NCBI RefSeq assembly: GCF_023721835.1
Contig: NZ_JAMKFE010000001.1
Span: 62,001-126,000 of the forward strand
Reading direction: 5' to 3'
Length of the DNA: 64,000 nucleotides
Origin: Caldimonas mangrovi
GTDB taxonomy: Bacteria > Pseudomonadota > Gammaproteobacteria > Burkholderiales > Burkholderiaceae_C
Part shown: positions 10,446 to 20,587 of the stretch, in pieces
How positions within the stretch are numbered: the stretch's first letter is position 1
Layout: each line of letters opens with the position of its first letter
Made by a program: the position numbers and the translations under genes
The notes under the pieces: model-generated
Database searches by the model: none
Seen by the model: the letters and a program-made list of their open reading frames with translations, nothing else
Told to the model about the DNA's origin: nothing

Positions 10446-11258
10446 ATGTGGATCGACACCCATGCCCACCTCGATGCGGGCGAGTTTTCAGCAGACCTTG
10501 ACGATGTGGTGCTCCGTTCGCGCGCAGCGGGCGTCGAGCACGTTGTCGTGCCCGCCGTCGGCGTCGAAAACCTCGAAAGGGTACGTGCCCTGGCTCACGC
10601 CCACGAGCTGGCCTATTCGCTGGGGGTGCATCCGCTGTTTGCAGGTACGCAACCGGTCGACGCCGTCGACAGATTGCAGCAGTCCATCGAACGCAATCTG
10701 GAGGACTGCCGGCTGGTCGCCCTCGGCGAAATCGGCCTCGACCTGTTCACGCCCGATCTTGATCGCCAACGCCAGGAGTACCTCTATGCAGAACAACTCA
10801 AGCTGGCTCGTCGCTATGCGTTGCCGGTTCTCCTGCACAGCCGCCGCGCGGTCGATGCCGTGCTGAAGCAACTGCGCCGCATCGAGGTTCCCGGTGGCAT
10901 CGCTCACGCCTTCAACGGCAGCGAGCAACAAGCGCGATTTTTCATCGAGCGCGGCTTCAAGCTCGGCTTCGGCGGCGCTCTGACCTTCGAGCGTGCACTG
11001 CATATCCGACGGCTCGCGCAGCGCCTGCCGCTCGACAGCCTCGTGATGGAAACCGACGCGCCCGACATTCCCCCGCACTGGCTCTACAAGACCGCCGAGC
11101 AGCGGGCGGCCGGGGAGACCCGTCGCAATGAGCCGGCTGAGCTGCCGCGCATCGCACAGGAACTTGCCACGCTGCGCGGCATGCCGCTGGAGGAACTGGC
11201 ACGACACACGAGCGAGAACGCGCGCGCTGTATTGCCGCGATTGCGCGCCCTGCACTGA
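10446..11258 (+). CDS. tatD: TatD family metal-dependent DNase
   Basis: 270 aa TIM-barrel hydrolase. The metal-binding motif HAHLD lies at residues 6-10, GEIGLD carries the conserved Glu, LLHSRRA supplies another His, and TDAPD near the C-terminus holds the last conserved Asp. TatD-type enzymes are 3'-5' exonucleases linked to repair of oxidised DNA. MWIDTHAHL is the natural start; the longer frame upstream is not conserved-looking. It heads a tight cluster with a hypoxanthine-DNA glycosylase (5 bp between genes), a spermidine-synthase-like gene and a GspE-like gene. It could equally be called YcfH/YjjV type, since subfamilies are hard to separate by eye. Confidence 0.9.
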   Translation: MWIDTHAHLDAGEFSADLDDVVLRSRAAGVEHVVVPAVGVENLERVRALAHAHELAYSLGVHPLFAGTQPVDAVDRLQQSIERNLEDCRLVALGEIGLDLFTPDLDRQRQEYLYAEQLKLARRYALPVLLHSRRAVDAVLKQLRRIEVPGGIAHAFNGSEQQARFFIERGFKLGFGGALTFERALHIRRLAQRLPLDSLVMETDAPDIPPHWLYKTAEQRAAGETRRNEPAELPRIAQELATLRGMPLEELARHTSENARAVLPRLRALH

Positions 11259-11263
11259 ACTGC

Positions 11264-11770
11264 ATGAGCCGACCGAACGACCGACTCCTGGGCCTCGCAC
11301 CGGTGATCGCCCCGAACACCCGGCTGATGGTGCTCGGCAGCTTTCCGGGCGTGGCGTCGCTGCAGGCGCAGCAGTACTACGCGCACCCGCGCAACCACTT
11401 CTGGCCGATCCTTTCTGCGATCTGGGACATCGACCTGCGTCCGCTGCCCTACGAGCAGCGCCTGGACGTCGTGAGGAAGCGCGGCCTCGGCATCTGGGAC
11501 GTGTACGGCGGCTGCCGGCGTGAAGGCAGCCTGGACAGCGCGATCGAGGACGCCGAACCCAACGACCTTGCCGGATTGAAGGCGTCGCTGCCGCAACTGC
11601 AAGCCTTCGCGCACAACGGCGGCGAGTCTGCGCGATCGATGCGCATCACCCGGGCGTTGGGGCTGGCGGTCTACCGGCTGCCGTCGACCAGCCCTGCCAA
11701 TGCCTCGTGGAGCTTCGAACGCAAGCTCGCCGCGTGGCGCGAGGTGTTCGAAAGGCACGGCCTCGCATGA
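11264..11770 (+). CDS. Hypoxanthine-DNA (deoxyinosine) glycosylase, UDG superfamily
   Basis: 168 aa. It excises hypoxanthine formed by adenine deamination, acting in base excision repair. Family signatures are clear: GSFPGVASLQAQQYYAHPRN (residues 25-44), with the Asn at 44 that corresponds to the catalytic Asn known for this family, followed by HFWPIL. The C-terminal loop motif STSPAN lies at 141-146. The length matches the HDG family (family 6 of the UDG superfamily). The gene starts 5 bp after tatD, and its stop overlaps the start of the next gene (ATGA), so the three genes are surely co-transcribed. The pairing of a glycosylase with a DNase suggests a small repair operon. Confidence 0.88.
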   Translation: MSRPNDRLLGLAPVIAPNTRLMVLGSFPGVASLQAQQYYAHPRNHFWPILSAIWDIDLRPLPYEQRLDVVRKRGLGIWDVYGGCRREGSLDSAIEDAEPNDLAGLKASLPQLQAFAHNGGESARSMRITRALGLAVYRLPSTSPANASWSFERKLAAWREVFERHGLA

Positions 11771-12525
11771 GCCGGCGCAGCATGCCCGAAATGGCGCCGG
11801 TGACGGTCTCCGAGGCCGATGGCGTGCGTTACCTGCACCTGGGCACGCCCTGGGTGCAGGGCGCGATGCGCATCCGCAAGCCGTACGAGATCGAACTCGA
11901 ATACGTGCAGCGCATGATGGCCTGGATGCTGCTGCGGCCCGACGACGAAGTGGCAGAAGGACATGCCGTACAGCTGGGGCTCGGCGCCGCTGCGATCACC
12001 AAGTTCTGCCACAGGAAGCTGAAGATGCGCACGACCGCGGTGGAGCTGAACCCGGAAGTCATTGCGGTGTGCCGCGGCTGGTTCCGCCTGCCGGAGGACG
12101 ACGAGCGGCTCGCCGTGGTGCGCCAGGATGCGGCGCTCTACGCTGCCGACCCCGCGCATGAAGGCAGCGCCGACGCACTGTGCGTGGACCTGTACGACCA
12201 CGATGCCGCGAGCCCGGTGCTCGACGACGCCAATTTCTACGCCGCCTGTCACCGGATGCTGGCGCCGGGCGGCGTGATGAGCGTCAACCTGTTCGGGCGC
12301 GATGCCAGCTTCGAGCGCAGCGTCAAGCGCATCGCCCGATCCTTCGGGGCCGATGCACTGTGGGCGCTGAAGCCCACCAAGGAGGGCAATACCGTGGTGC
12401 TTGGCACGAAAGGCGTCGCACCGGTCGTCCGGGCGGCCCTTGCCGCCCGTGCCGAAAACATCGAAACTCGCTTCGGCCTGCCCGCCCGCAAATGGCTGCG
12501 CATGATCAAGCGCCTGGCGGATTGA
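11767..12525 (+). CDS. Spermidine synthase-like methyltransferase-fold protein
   Basis: 252 aa. A Rossmann core of the spermine/spermidine synthase family is visible: the glycine loop QLGLGAAAITKF, then AVELNPEVI with the acidic ligand after beta-2, and ALCVDLYDHDA further on. It lacks the N-terminal domain of classical SpeE, so polyamine synthesis is not certain. Many Burkholderiales carry this short homologue. The start MSRRSMPEM overlaps the upstream stop by 4 bp (ATGA). It is 33 bp upstream of the GspE-like ATPase. Confidence 0.78.
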   Translation: MSRRSMPEMAPVTVSEADGVRYLHLGTPWVQGAMRIRKPYEIELEYVQRMMAWMLLRPDDEVAEGHAVQLGLGAAAITKFCHRKLKMRTTAVELNPEVIAVCRGWFRLPEDDERLAVVRQDAALYAADPAHEGSADALCVDLYDHDAASPVLDDANFYAACHRMLAPGGVMSVNLFGRDASFERSVKRIARSFGADALWALKPTKEGNTVVLGTKGVAPVVRAALAARAENIETRFGLPARKWLRMIKRLAD

Positions 12526-12558
12526 AACGAAAGCACACACCCACTACGCGACCCGCCG

Positions 12559-14358
<1,800 letters not shown>

Positions 14359-14470
14359 GCGGGCGAGAACGACCCGCCTGGCGGGACGCCGGGCCGCCGC
14401 TACGTGAAATCCACAGCCGGCGGCATCGGGTCTCGTCCCTAGAATCCCCCGGGAACCTGAGGAGACTCTC

Positions 14471-14932
14471 ATGAAGATCAAAAGTCAACGCGACTTCGTC
14501 GCCGGACTGGCGTTTGTCGTCGTCGGGCTTGCCTTCGCGTGGGGCGCGACCAGCTACACCTTCGGCTCGTCGGCCCGCCCCGGTCCGGGCTACTTCCCGT
14601 TCGGCCTGGGCATCATCCTGGCGATACTCGGCGCGATCATCCTGTTCGAAGCGCTCACCATCGAGACCGAAGACGGCGAGCCGATCGGCAAGATCGCCTG
14701 GCGTCCGCTGCTGGTGATCCTGGGCGCAGTGGGCGTGTACGGTTTTGCGCTGCCCCGCCTGGGCATCGTGCTCACCATCCCTGTGCTCATCGGGATCTCG
14801 AACTTCGCGGCCGGCAAGTTCCATGCGCTGGAGGTCGCCATTCTGAGCGTCGTGCTGGCGCTCGGCTCCTACCTGGTGTTCATCACCGGCCTGGGCCTCG
14901 TGATCCCCGTGTGGCCCAGCTTCGTCGGCTGA
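14471..14932 (+). CDS. tctB: Tripartite tricarboxylate transporter small membrane subunit TctB
   Basis: 153 aa, four predicted transmembrane helices (about 8-27, 43-62, 78-95, 110-145). It is the small membrane subunit of a TTT-type secondary transporter for carboxylates. The GPGYFPFGLG segment between helices 1 and 2 is typical of TctB. A GAGGAG ribosome site precedes the ATG, and a candidate -10 (TAGAAT, 14440-14445) lies upstream. It is followed by tctA after 34 bp. No gene for the periplasmic binding protein TctC is adjacent; such orphan binding proteins are abundant in Burkholderiales, so one is probably supplied from elsewhere. Confidence 0.9.
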   Translation: MKIKSQRDFVAGLAFVVVGLAFAWGATSYTFGSSARPGPGYFPFGLGIILAILGAIILFEALTIETEDGEPIGKIAWRPLLVILGAVGVYGFALPRLGIVLTIPVLIGISNFAAGKFHALEVAILSVVLALGSYLVFITGLGLVIPVWPSFVG

Positions 14933-14966
14933 AGCTCCGTCAAGAACCAACATATCGAGCAGTCAG

Positions 14967-16475
14967 ATGGAACTCCTGCAGAACCTCGCGCTGGGCTTCG
15001 ACACCACGCTCACGCTTTCCAACCTTGCGTACGCCTTCTTCGGCTGTGTGCTCGGCACCTTGATCGGCGTGCTGCCCGGCCTGGGCCCGACGGCGACGAT
15101 CGCAATGCTGCTGCCGTCGATCTACGCGCTGGACGCGACGCCGGCGCTGATCATGCTGGCCGGCATCTACTACGGCTCGCAATACGGCGGCTCCACCACG
15201 GCGATCCTGATCAACGTGCCTGGCGAGGCCGCGTCGGTCGTCACGGCGCTCGACGGCTACCAGATGGCGCGCCAGGGTCGCGCGGGCCCGGCGCTCGCGG
15301 TAGCCGGCCTCGGTTCCTTCTTCGCCGGCTCGGTCGCCACGCTGGTGCTGGCCGCCTTCGCGCCGCCGCTGACCGAAATGGCCTTCCTGTTCGGCCCGGC
15401 TGAATATTTCTCGCTGATGGTGCTGGGCCTGATCGGTGCCGTGGTGTTGGCCTCCGGTTCGCTGCTGAAGGCCGTGGCGATGATCATCCTGGGCCTGCTG
15501 CTCGGGCAGATCAATACCGACGTCATCTCCGGCGTGCCGCGTTTCTCCTTCGACATCCCCGAGCTGAGCGATGGCATCAACTTCGTCGTGCTGGCGATGG
15601 GCCTGTTCGGCTTCGGCGAGATCATCGCCAACCTGGGCCAGCCCGCCGAGCACCGCGAGGTCTTCACCAAGGACGTGAAGGGCCTGTGGCCGACCAAGGA
15701 CGACTTCCGCCAGGCCGCTCCCGCGGTGCTGCGCGGCACGCTGCTCGGCTCCGTGCTGGGCGTGCTGCCCGGCGGCGGCTCGCTGCTGTCGTCCTTCGCC
15801 GCCTACACGCTGGAGAAGAAGCTGTCCGACACGCCCGAGAAGTTCGGCAAGGGGGCCATCCAGGGCGTCGCAGGCCCCGAATCGGCCAACAACGCCGGTG
15901 CCCAGACGTCGTTCATCCCGATGCTGACGCTGGGCATTCCGCCCAATTCGGTGATGGCGCTGATGGTCGGTGCGATGACGATCAAGGGCATCCAGCCCGG
16001 CCCGCAGGTGATGTCGAGCAACCCTGAGCTGTTCTGGGGCCTGATCACCTCGATGTGGATCGGCAACCTGATGCTGGTGATCCTGAACCTGCCGCTGATC
16101 GGCATCTGGATCCGCCTGCTGACCGTGCCCTACCGCTTCCTGTTCCCGGCCATCCTGACCTTCTGCTGCATTGGCCTGTACACGCTGAACAACAACAACT
16201 TCGACGTCTACATGTCGGTGCTGTTCGGCCTGCTCGGCTACGTGTTCTACAAGCTCAAGTGCGAACCGGCACCGCTGCTGCTGGGTTTCATCCTGGGCCC
16301 GATGATGGAAGAGAACCTGCGCCGGGCGCTGCTGCTGTCGCGTGGCGAGTGGGGCGCTTTCGTGACCCGGCCGCTGTCGGCCGGTCTGCTGGCCGCCGCG
16401 GTGCTGCTGCTGTTGATCATGACCATGCCCAACCTGCGCCGCAAGCGTCAAGAGGCCTTCCAGGAAGGCGACTGA
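14967..16475 (+). CDS. tctA: Tripartite tricarboxylate transporter large permease TctA
   Basis: 502 aa with about 11-12 transmembrane segments. Family hallmarks are present: GTLIGVLPGLGPTATIAMLL near residue 30, YYGSQYGGSTTAILINVPGE, and in the second half the repeat LLGSVLGVLPGGGSLLSSF. It forms the substrate pathway with TctB. The substrate (citrate, tartrate or an aromatic acid) cannot be read from sequence. The operon ends in a strong intrinsic terminator at 16501-16524. Confidence 0.94.
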   Translation: MELLQNLALGFDTTLTLSNLAYAFFGCVLGTLIGVLPGLGPTATIAMLLPSIYALDATPALIMLAGIYYGSQYGGSTTAILINVPGEAASVVTALDGYQMARQGRAGPALAVAGLGSFFAGSVATLVLAAFAPPLTEMAFLFGPAEYFSLMVLGLIGAVVLASGSLLKAVAMIILGLLLGQINTDVISGVPRFSFDIPELSDGINFVVLAMGLFGFGEIIANLGQPAEHREVFTKDVKGLWPTKDDFRQAAPAVLRGTLLGSVLGVLPGGGSLLSSFAAYTLEKKLSDTPEKFGKGAIQGVAGPESANNAGAQTSFIPMLTLGIPPNSVMALMVGAMTIKGIQPGPQVMSSNPELFWGLITSMWIGNLMLVILNLPLIGIWIRLLTVPYRFLFPAILTFCCIGLYTLNNNNFDVYMSVLFGLLGYVFYKLKCEPAPLLLGFILGPMMEENLRRALLLSRGEWGAFVTRPLSAGLLAAAVLLLLIMTMPNLRRKRQEAFQEGD

Positions 16476-16500
16476 GCGCCCCAGTCCCGCGCAGCGCGAA

Positions 16501-16524
16501 GGGCCGCCATGTGCGGCCCTTTTT
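16501..16524 (+). terminator. Intrinsic terminator of tctBA
   Basis: A 7-bp perfect stem GGGCCGC/GCGGCCC with a 5-nt loop is followed directly by five T. It lies 25 bp after the tctA stop. Confidence 0.88.
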
Positions 16525-16649
16525 CATGTTGTGAACTGGCGCGCGCGGCACGTGCCGCGCGCGAGCCGTCCGATCGCCTGCGCGCCCTGGCGTGGCGCGG
16601 AATCTGCGTGTGCGATCTGCAGCCCATAATCGCCGCCAGGAGGAAACCC

Positions 16650-17954
16650 ATGTCGATGCTCAAACCGCATCCCCTGCGCGAATCGCTGCACAACGAAGTC
16701 CACGCACGGCCTTACGAACGCATGTCCGCCCCACTGGCGCTGTCGCATCTGGCGCTGCTGACCCCCCCGGGCGAGACCGCGAGCCGGGTGCACCTGCACG
16801 CGCTGCTGAAGTCGCGCCACCTGCCGCTGCCGTCGGAGGAGGCCGGCCACCTGAGCATCGACCTGGGCGGTGTGCGCCTGCGTTGGGAGCAACACACCGA
16901 ATTCCAGACCTACACCTTCTGGCGCCAGCTTCCGGACAATCCCTCGTCGTTCGAGCCGACGGCCGTCGCGTCCGTCCCGCAGGACTGGCTGCGCGACGTG
17001 CCGGGGCAATGGCTGGTGGGCTTGCACGTGCTTGTCACGTCGACGCGCGAGGACGGCCACGACGCGCTGGTGCGCGGCTCGCTCGACGAGGAAAGCCTGA
17101 TCGGCTCGACCGTGATGGACGGGCAGGCCGAGGTCTATACCGACTTCCGCTTGCACGGCGACGGCTTTGGCCGCGTCGTGCTGGTCGCGGCGAGCATGCA
17201 CCCGCGGCGCTTGGGCCGCACGGTCCAACGGCTGCTCGAGGTCGAGACCTACCGCATGACGGCGTTGATGGGACTGCCGGCAGCACGCGAGGTGTCGGCG
17301 ACGCTGGCCGACGCGGAACGCGACTTGGCGCAGATCGCCGGGCAGATCCGCAGTGCCGAGCAGGACCGCGAGCCCGAGCTGCTGCGTCAGCTGACGCAGC
17401 TGGCCGGGCGTGTCGAGAGCCTGTACGCGAGCACCCATGCGCGGTTTTCGGCCAGTGCCGCCTACTTCGAGCTGGTGCAGCGTCGCATCGATGAACTGCA
17501 CGAGCACCGCCTGGCCGGTTTGCAGACCATCGGGGAATTCATGGACCGCCGGCTCGGCCCGGCGATGCAGACTTGTGCATGGGCCGCGCGGCGGCAGCAG
17601 CAGCTGTCCGAACGCATCTCGCGTACCAGCAATCTGTTGCGCACCCGTGTCGAGATCGAGCAGCAGCAAAGCAGCAAGGAGCTGCTCGACGCGATGAACA
17701 AGCGCCAGGAAGTGCAACTGCGTCTGCAGAGCGCCGTCGAAGGGCTGTCGGTGGCGGCCATCACCTACTACGGCGCCGGGCTGGTCGGCTATCTGGCCAA
17801 GGGCGGCAAGGAGGCGGGGCTGCTGCCGCTGTCGCCCGAGGTGCTGGTGGCCGGCTCGATTCCCCTCATCGCCCTCATGGTCTGGTCAGGATTGCGCAGA
17901 CTGCACCAGATGGCGCACCGTGTCGCCGGGCGCGAAGTGCTGAATCCACACTGA
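16650..17954 (+). CDS. DUF3422 family protein, probably membrane-anchored
   Basis: 434 aa, function unknown. The N-terminal RESLHNEVHARPYERM segment is the DUF3422 signature. A predicted coiled coil runs over about 220-360 (rich in Glu, Gln, Arg, Leu). Two hydrophobic segments near the C-terminus (about 365-385 and 395-415) resemble the CorA-type membrane end of this family. The start is set by an excellent AGGAGG six bases before ATG; an earlier in-frame start would run through the tctA terminator. It appears to be monocistronic. Confidence 0.85.
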   Translation: MSMLKPHPLRESLHNEVHARPYERMSAPLALSHLALLTPPGETASRVHLHALLKSRHLPLPSEEAGHLSIDLGGVRLRWEQHTEFQTYTFWRQLPDNPSSFEPTAVASVPQDWLRDVPGQWLVGLHVLVTSTREDGHDALVRGSLDEESLIGSTVMDGQAEVYTDFRLHGDGFGRVVLVAASMHPRRLGRTVQRLLEVETYRMTALMGLPAAREVSATLADAERDLAQIAGQIRSAEQDREPELLRQLTQLAGRVESLYASTHARFSASAAYFELVQRRIDELHEHRLAGLQTIGEFMDRRLGPAMQTCAWAARRQQQLSERISRTSNLLRTRVEIEQQQSSKELLDAMNKRQEVQLRLQSAVEGLSVAAITYYGAGLVGYLAKGGKEAGLLPLSPEVLVAGSIPLIALMVWSGLRRLHQMAHRVAGREVLNPH

Positions 17955-18003
17955 ACACCTGCACGCCCGCGGGCATGACCGGATAATCTTTCGCTCCTCC
18001 TAC

Positions 18004-18026
18004 CCCGCGGCGGTTTTCGCCGCGGG
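18004..18026 (+). other. Perfect hairpin in the leader of the gamma-glutamyltransferase gene
   Basis: CCCGCGGCG and CGCCGCGGG form a perfect 9-bp stem around the loop GTTTT. There is no T-run after it, so it is not a standard terminator. A GATAAT-like -10 candidate at 17982-17987 would place it in the 5' leader, ending 20 nt before the ATG. Confidence 0.55.
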
Positions 18027-18046
18027 CGCCCCGCGAAAGGCCGGTC

Positions 18047-19663
18047 ATGAAGCCCTTCCTGTACGACTTTCCCTATGCGTCCAAGCGCCTGCCGCTGTTC
18101 GCACGCAACGTGGTGTCGACTTCGCACCCCGCGGCCGCCACTGCCGGCCTGCGCATGCTGCTCAAGGGCGGCAATGCGGTCGATGCGGCGATCGCTGCGG
18201 CAGCGGCGATGACGATCTACGAACCTGTCAGCAACGGCCTCGGCAGCGACGCCTTCTGCATCCTGTGGGATGGCCGGCAACTGCACGGGTTGAACGCTTC
18301 CGGCCGGGCGCCGCAGGCATGGACGCTCGACCACTTCCGGCGCAAGTACGGCGACGATGCGAAAACTCCGCCGAAGCGGGGCTGGGACGCGGTCACGGTG
18401 CCCGGCGCCGTCGGCGGCTGGGTCGCCTTGAGCGAGCGTTTCGGCAAGCTGCCTTTCGCCGATCTGATCGAGCCGGCGATCGAGGCAGCCGAACGCGGCT
18501 ACGCGGTGCCATCGGTGGTGGCGCAGAAGTGGGCCGCGCCGGTCGATGAACTGCGCGACCTGCCCGGGTTTGCGCAGGCCTTCCTGCCTCACGGGCGTGC
18601 GCCGGAAGTCGGTGAGCTGTGGCAGTTCAAGGAGGCCGCGCGGACGTTGAAGCTGATTGCGCAGACGCGCGGCGAGGCGTATTACCGCGGAGAAGTCGCG
18701 GCCGCCGCCGAGCGATTTGCCAAGGAGCACGGCGGTGCGATGACAGCAGCCGACTTCGCGGCCTACACGCCCGAGTGGGTCGAGCCGATCGGCAAGACGT
18801 ATCGCGGCTACACGCTGCACGAGATCCCGCCGAACGGGCAGGGCATCGCCGCACTGATCGCCCTGGGCATCCTCGACCAGTTCGACGTCTCGTCCATGCC
18901 GGTCGACAGTGCCGATTCGCAGCATCTGCAGATCGAGGCGATGAAGCTCGCCTTCGCCGATGCGTACCGCTACGTCGCCGATCCGGACGCGATGGATGTG
19001 ACGCCCGGGCAGATGCTCGACGACGCGTATCTCGCCCGCCGAGCCCGGTTGATCGATCCGAAGCGCGCGCAGGACTTCCAGGCCGGCAACCCCGTCAAGG
19101 GCGGCACCATCTATCTCACCGCTGCCGACGAGAACGGCATGATGGTCAGTTTCATCCAGAGCAACTACACCGGCTTCGGTTCCGGCGTGGTCGTGCCGAG
19201 CTACGGCCTGTCGCTGCAGAACCGCGGCCACGCCTTCTCGCTGGATGCGAGCAGCCCCAACGTCGTCGCGCCGGGCAAGCGGCCGTTCCACACCATCATC
19301 CCGGCCTTCCTGACGAAAGACGGCCAACCGGTGATGAGCTTCGGCGTGATGGGCGCCAACATGCAGCCGCAAGGTCATGTGCAGACGCTGGTGCGCATGC
19401 TCGACTACGGGCAGAACCCGCAGACCGCCTGCGATGCACCGCGCTGGCGCTACAACTCGGGGCTGGAACTCAACGTCGAGGCCCACATGGACGAGGCCGT
19501 CGTGCGCGAGCTCGCCGAACGCGGCCACCGCCTGGAGGTGATCCAGGATTCGTACCAGGATTTCGGTGCGGGCCAGTTCATCTGGCGCCTCGGCGACCCG
19601 GCCGTGGAGGGCTACGTGGCCGCCAGCGATCCGCGGCGCGACGGCCAGGCGGTCGGCTTTTGA
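18047..19663 (+). CDS. Gamma-glutamyltransferase family protein, cytoplasmic type
   Basis: 538 aa Ntn-hydrolase of the GGT family. N-terminal VVSTSHPAAATAGLRMLLKG and GGNAVDAAIAAA are family signatures. The candidate autoprocessing nucleophile is Thr354 in GGTIYLTAAD, followed by MMVSFIQSNY. The C-terminal subunit contains GANMQPQGHVQ. There is no signal peptide, unlike the periplasmic E. coli GGT, so it resembles the YwrD-like branch whose substrate is uncertain (gamma-glutamyl peptides, glutathione or acylated amines). The stop overlaps the start of the following exporter gene, suggesting that the exporter handles a product or substrate of this enzyme. Confidence 0.88.
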   Translation: MKPFLYDFPYASKRLPLFARNVVSTSHPAAATAGLRMLLKGGNAVDAAIAAAAAMTIYEPVSNGLGSDAFCILWDGRQLHGLNASGRAPQAWTLDHFRRKYGDDAKTPPKRGWDAVTVPGAVGGWVALSERFGKLPFADLIEPAIEAAERGYAVPSVVAQKWAAPVDELRDLPGFAQAFLPHGRAPEVGELWQFKEAARTLKLIAQTRGEAYYRGEVAAAAERFAKEHGGAMTAADFAAYTPEWVEPIGKTYRGYTLHEIPPNGQGIAALIALGILDQFDVSSMPVDSADSQHLQIEAMKLAFADAYRYVADPDAMDVTPGQMLDDAYLARRARLIDPKRAQDFQAGNPVKGGTIYLTAADENGMMVSFIQSNYTGFGSGVVVPSYGLSLQNRGHAFSLDASSPNVVAPGKRPFHTIIPAFLTKDGQPVMSFGVMGANMQPQGHVQTLVRMLDYGQNPQTACDAPRWRYNSGLELNVEAHMDEAVVRELAERGHRLEVIQDSYQDFGAGQFIWRLGDPAVEGYVAASDPRRDGQAVGF

Positions 19664-20577
19664 GCGCCGTTGCCACGCCCACGGTCGGCGACGGCGGCAA
19701 ACCGCTCGCCAGCGGGCTGATGCTTGCACTGCTCGGCTCGATCGCGTTCTCGGGCAAGGCGATCATCGTCAAGCTCGCCTATCGCTACGGCGTCGACGCG
19801 GTCACGCTGATCATGTACCGCATGCTGTTCGCGCTGCCGATGTTCGCGCTCATCGCGTGGTGGGCCGGGCGCGGCAAGGCCCGCATGAGCGGGCGCGACT
19901 GGCTGGGCATCGTCGGCCTCGGCGTCAGTGGCTACTACCTCGCGAGCTTTCTCGACTTCATGGGGCTGCAGTACATCAGCGCCAGCCTCGAGCGGCTGAT
20001 CCTGTATCTCAACCCGACGCTCGTGCTGGGCCTGAGCCTGCTGATGTTCAAGAAGAAGGTCGGCTGGCGGCAACTGGTCGCGATCGGCGTCAGCTACAGC
20101 GGCGTGCTGCTGGTGTTCGGCCAGGAGGTCGATTTCCAGGGCGCCAATGTGCTGCTGGGGGGCGTCCTGGTGTTCGCCAGCGCCGCGTCGTATGCGGTCT
20201 ACCTGGTCTACAGCGGCGAACTGGTGCAGCGGCTCGGCTCGCTGCGCCTGGTCGGCTGGGCCAGCCTGGTGGCCTGCGCGCTGTGCATCGCCCAGTTCGC
20301 GTTGCTGCGCCCGCTGTCCGCGGCTGCCGTGGCGCCTGAAGTGATCTGGCTGTCGGTGTTGAACGCGACCGTGTGTACGGTGGCGCCGGTGTTGATGGTG
20401 ATGCTCGCGATCGAGCGCATCGGCGCGACGATGGCTGCGCAGACCGGCATGGTCGGCCCGCTGTCGACGCTGATCATGGGCGTGCTCATCCTCGGCGAAC
20501 CTTTCACGCCGTGGATCGCGGCCGGAACGCTGCTGGTGCTTGTCGGCATCTGGCTGCTGGCGAAATGGAAGCAATAG
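19660..20577 (+). CDS. DMT superfamily (EamA) exporter
   Basis: 305 aa, ten hydrophobic segments in two EamA repeats, typical of drug/metabolite exporters. The start is inferred as TTG at 19660 because it overlaps the upstream stop (TTGA) and gives MSAVATPTVG. The first internal ATG would trim about 20 residues just before TM1 and cannot be excluded. The tight coupling to gamma-glutamyltransferase and the following SDR gene, whose Shine-Dalgarno lies over this gene's stop, indicates a three-gene operon. The substrate is unknown. Confidence 0.86.
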   Translation: MSAVATPTVGDGGKPLASGLMLALLGSIAFSGKAIIVKLAYRYGVDAVTLIMYRMLFALPMFALIAWWAGRGKARMSGRDWLGIVGLGVSGYYLASFLDFMGLQYISASLERLILYLNPTLVLGLSLLMFKKKVGWRQLVAIGVSYSGVLLVFGQEVDFQGANVLLGGVLVFASAASYAVYLVYSGELVQRLGSLRLVGWASLVACALCIAQFALLRPLSAAAVAPEVIWLSVLNATVCTVAPVLMVMLAIERIGATMAAQTGMVGPLSTLIMGVLILGEPFTPWIAAGTLLVLVGIWLLAKWKQ

Positions 20578-20587
20578 GAGACATCGA

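Noticed and set aside
14940-16451. A 503-codon minus-strand frame opposite tctA
   Set aside because: It mirrors tctA with a Gln/His/Arg/Ala-rich composition typical of antisense frames in GC-rich DNA.
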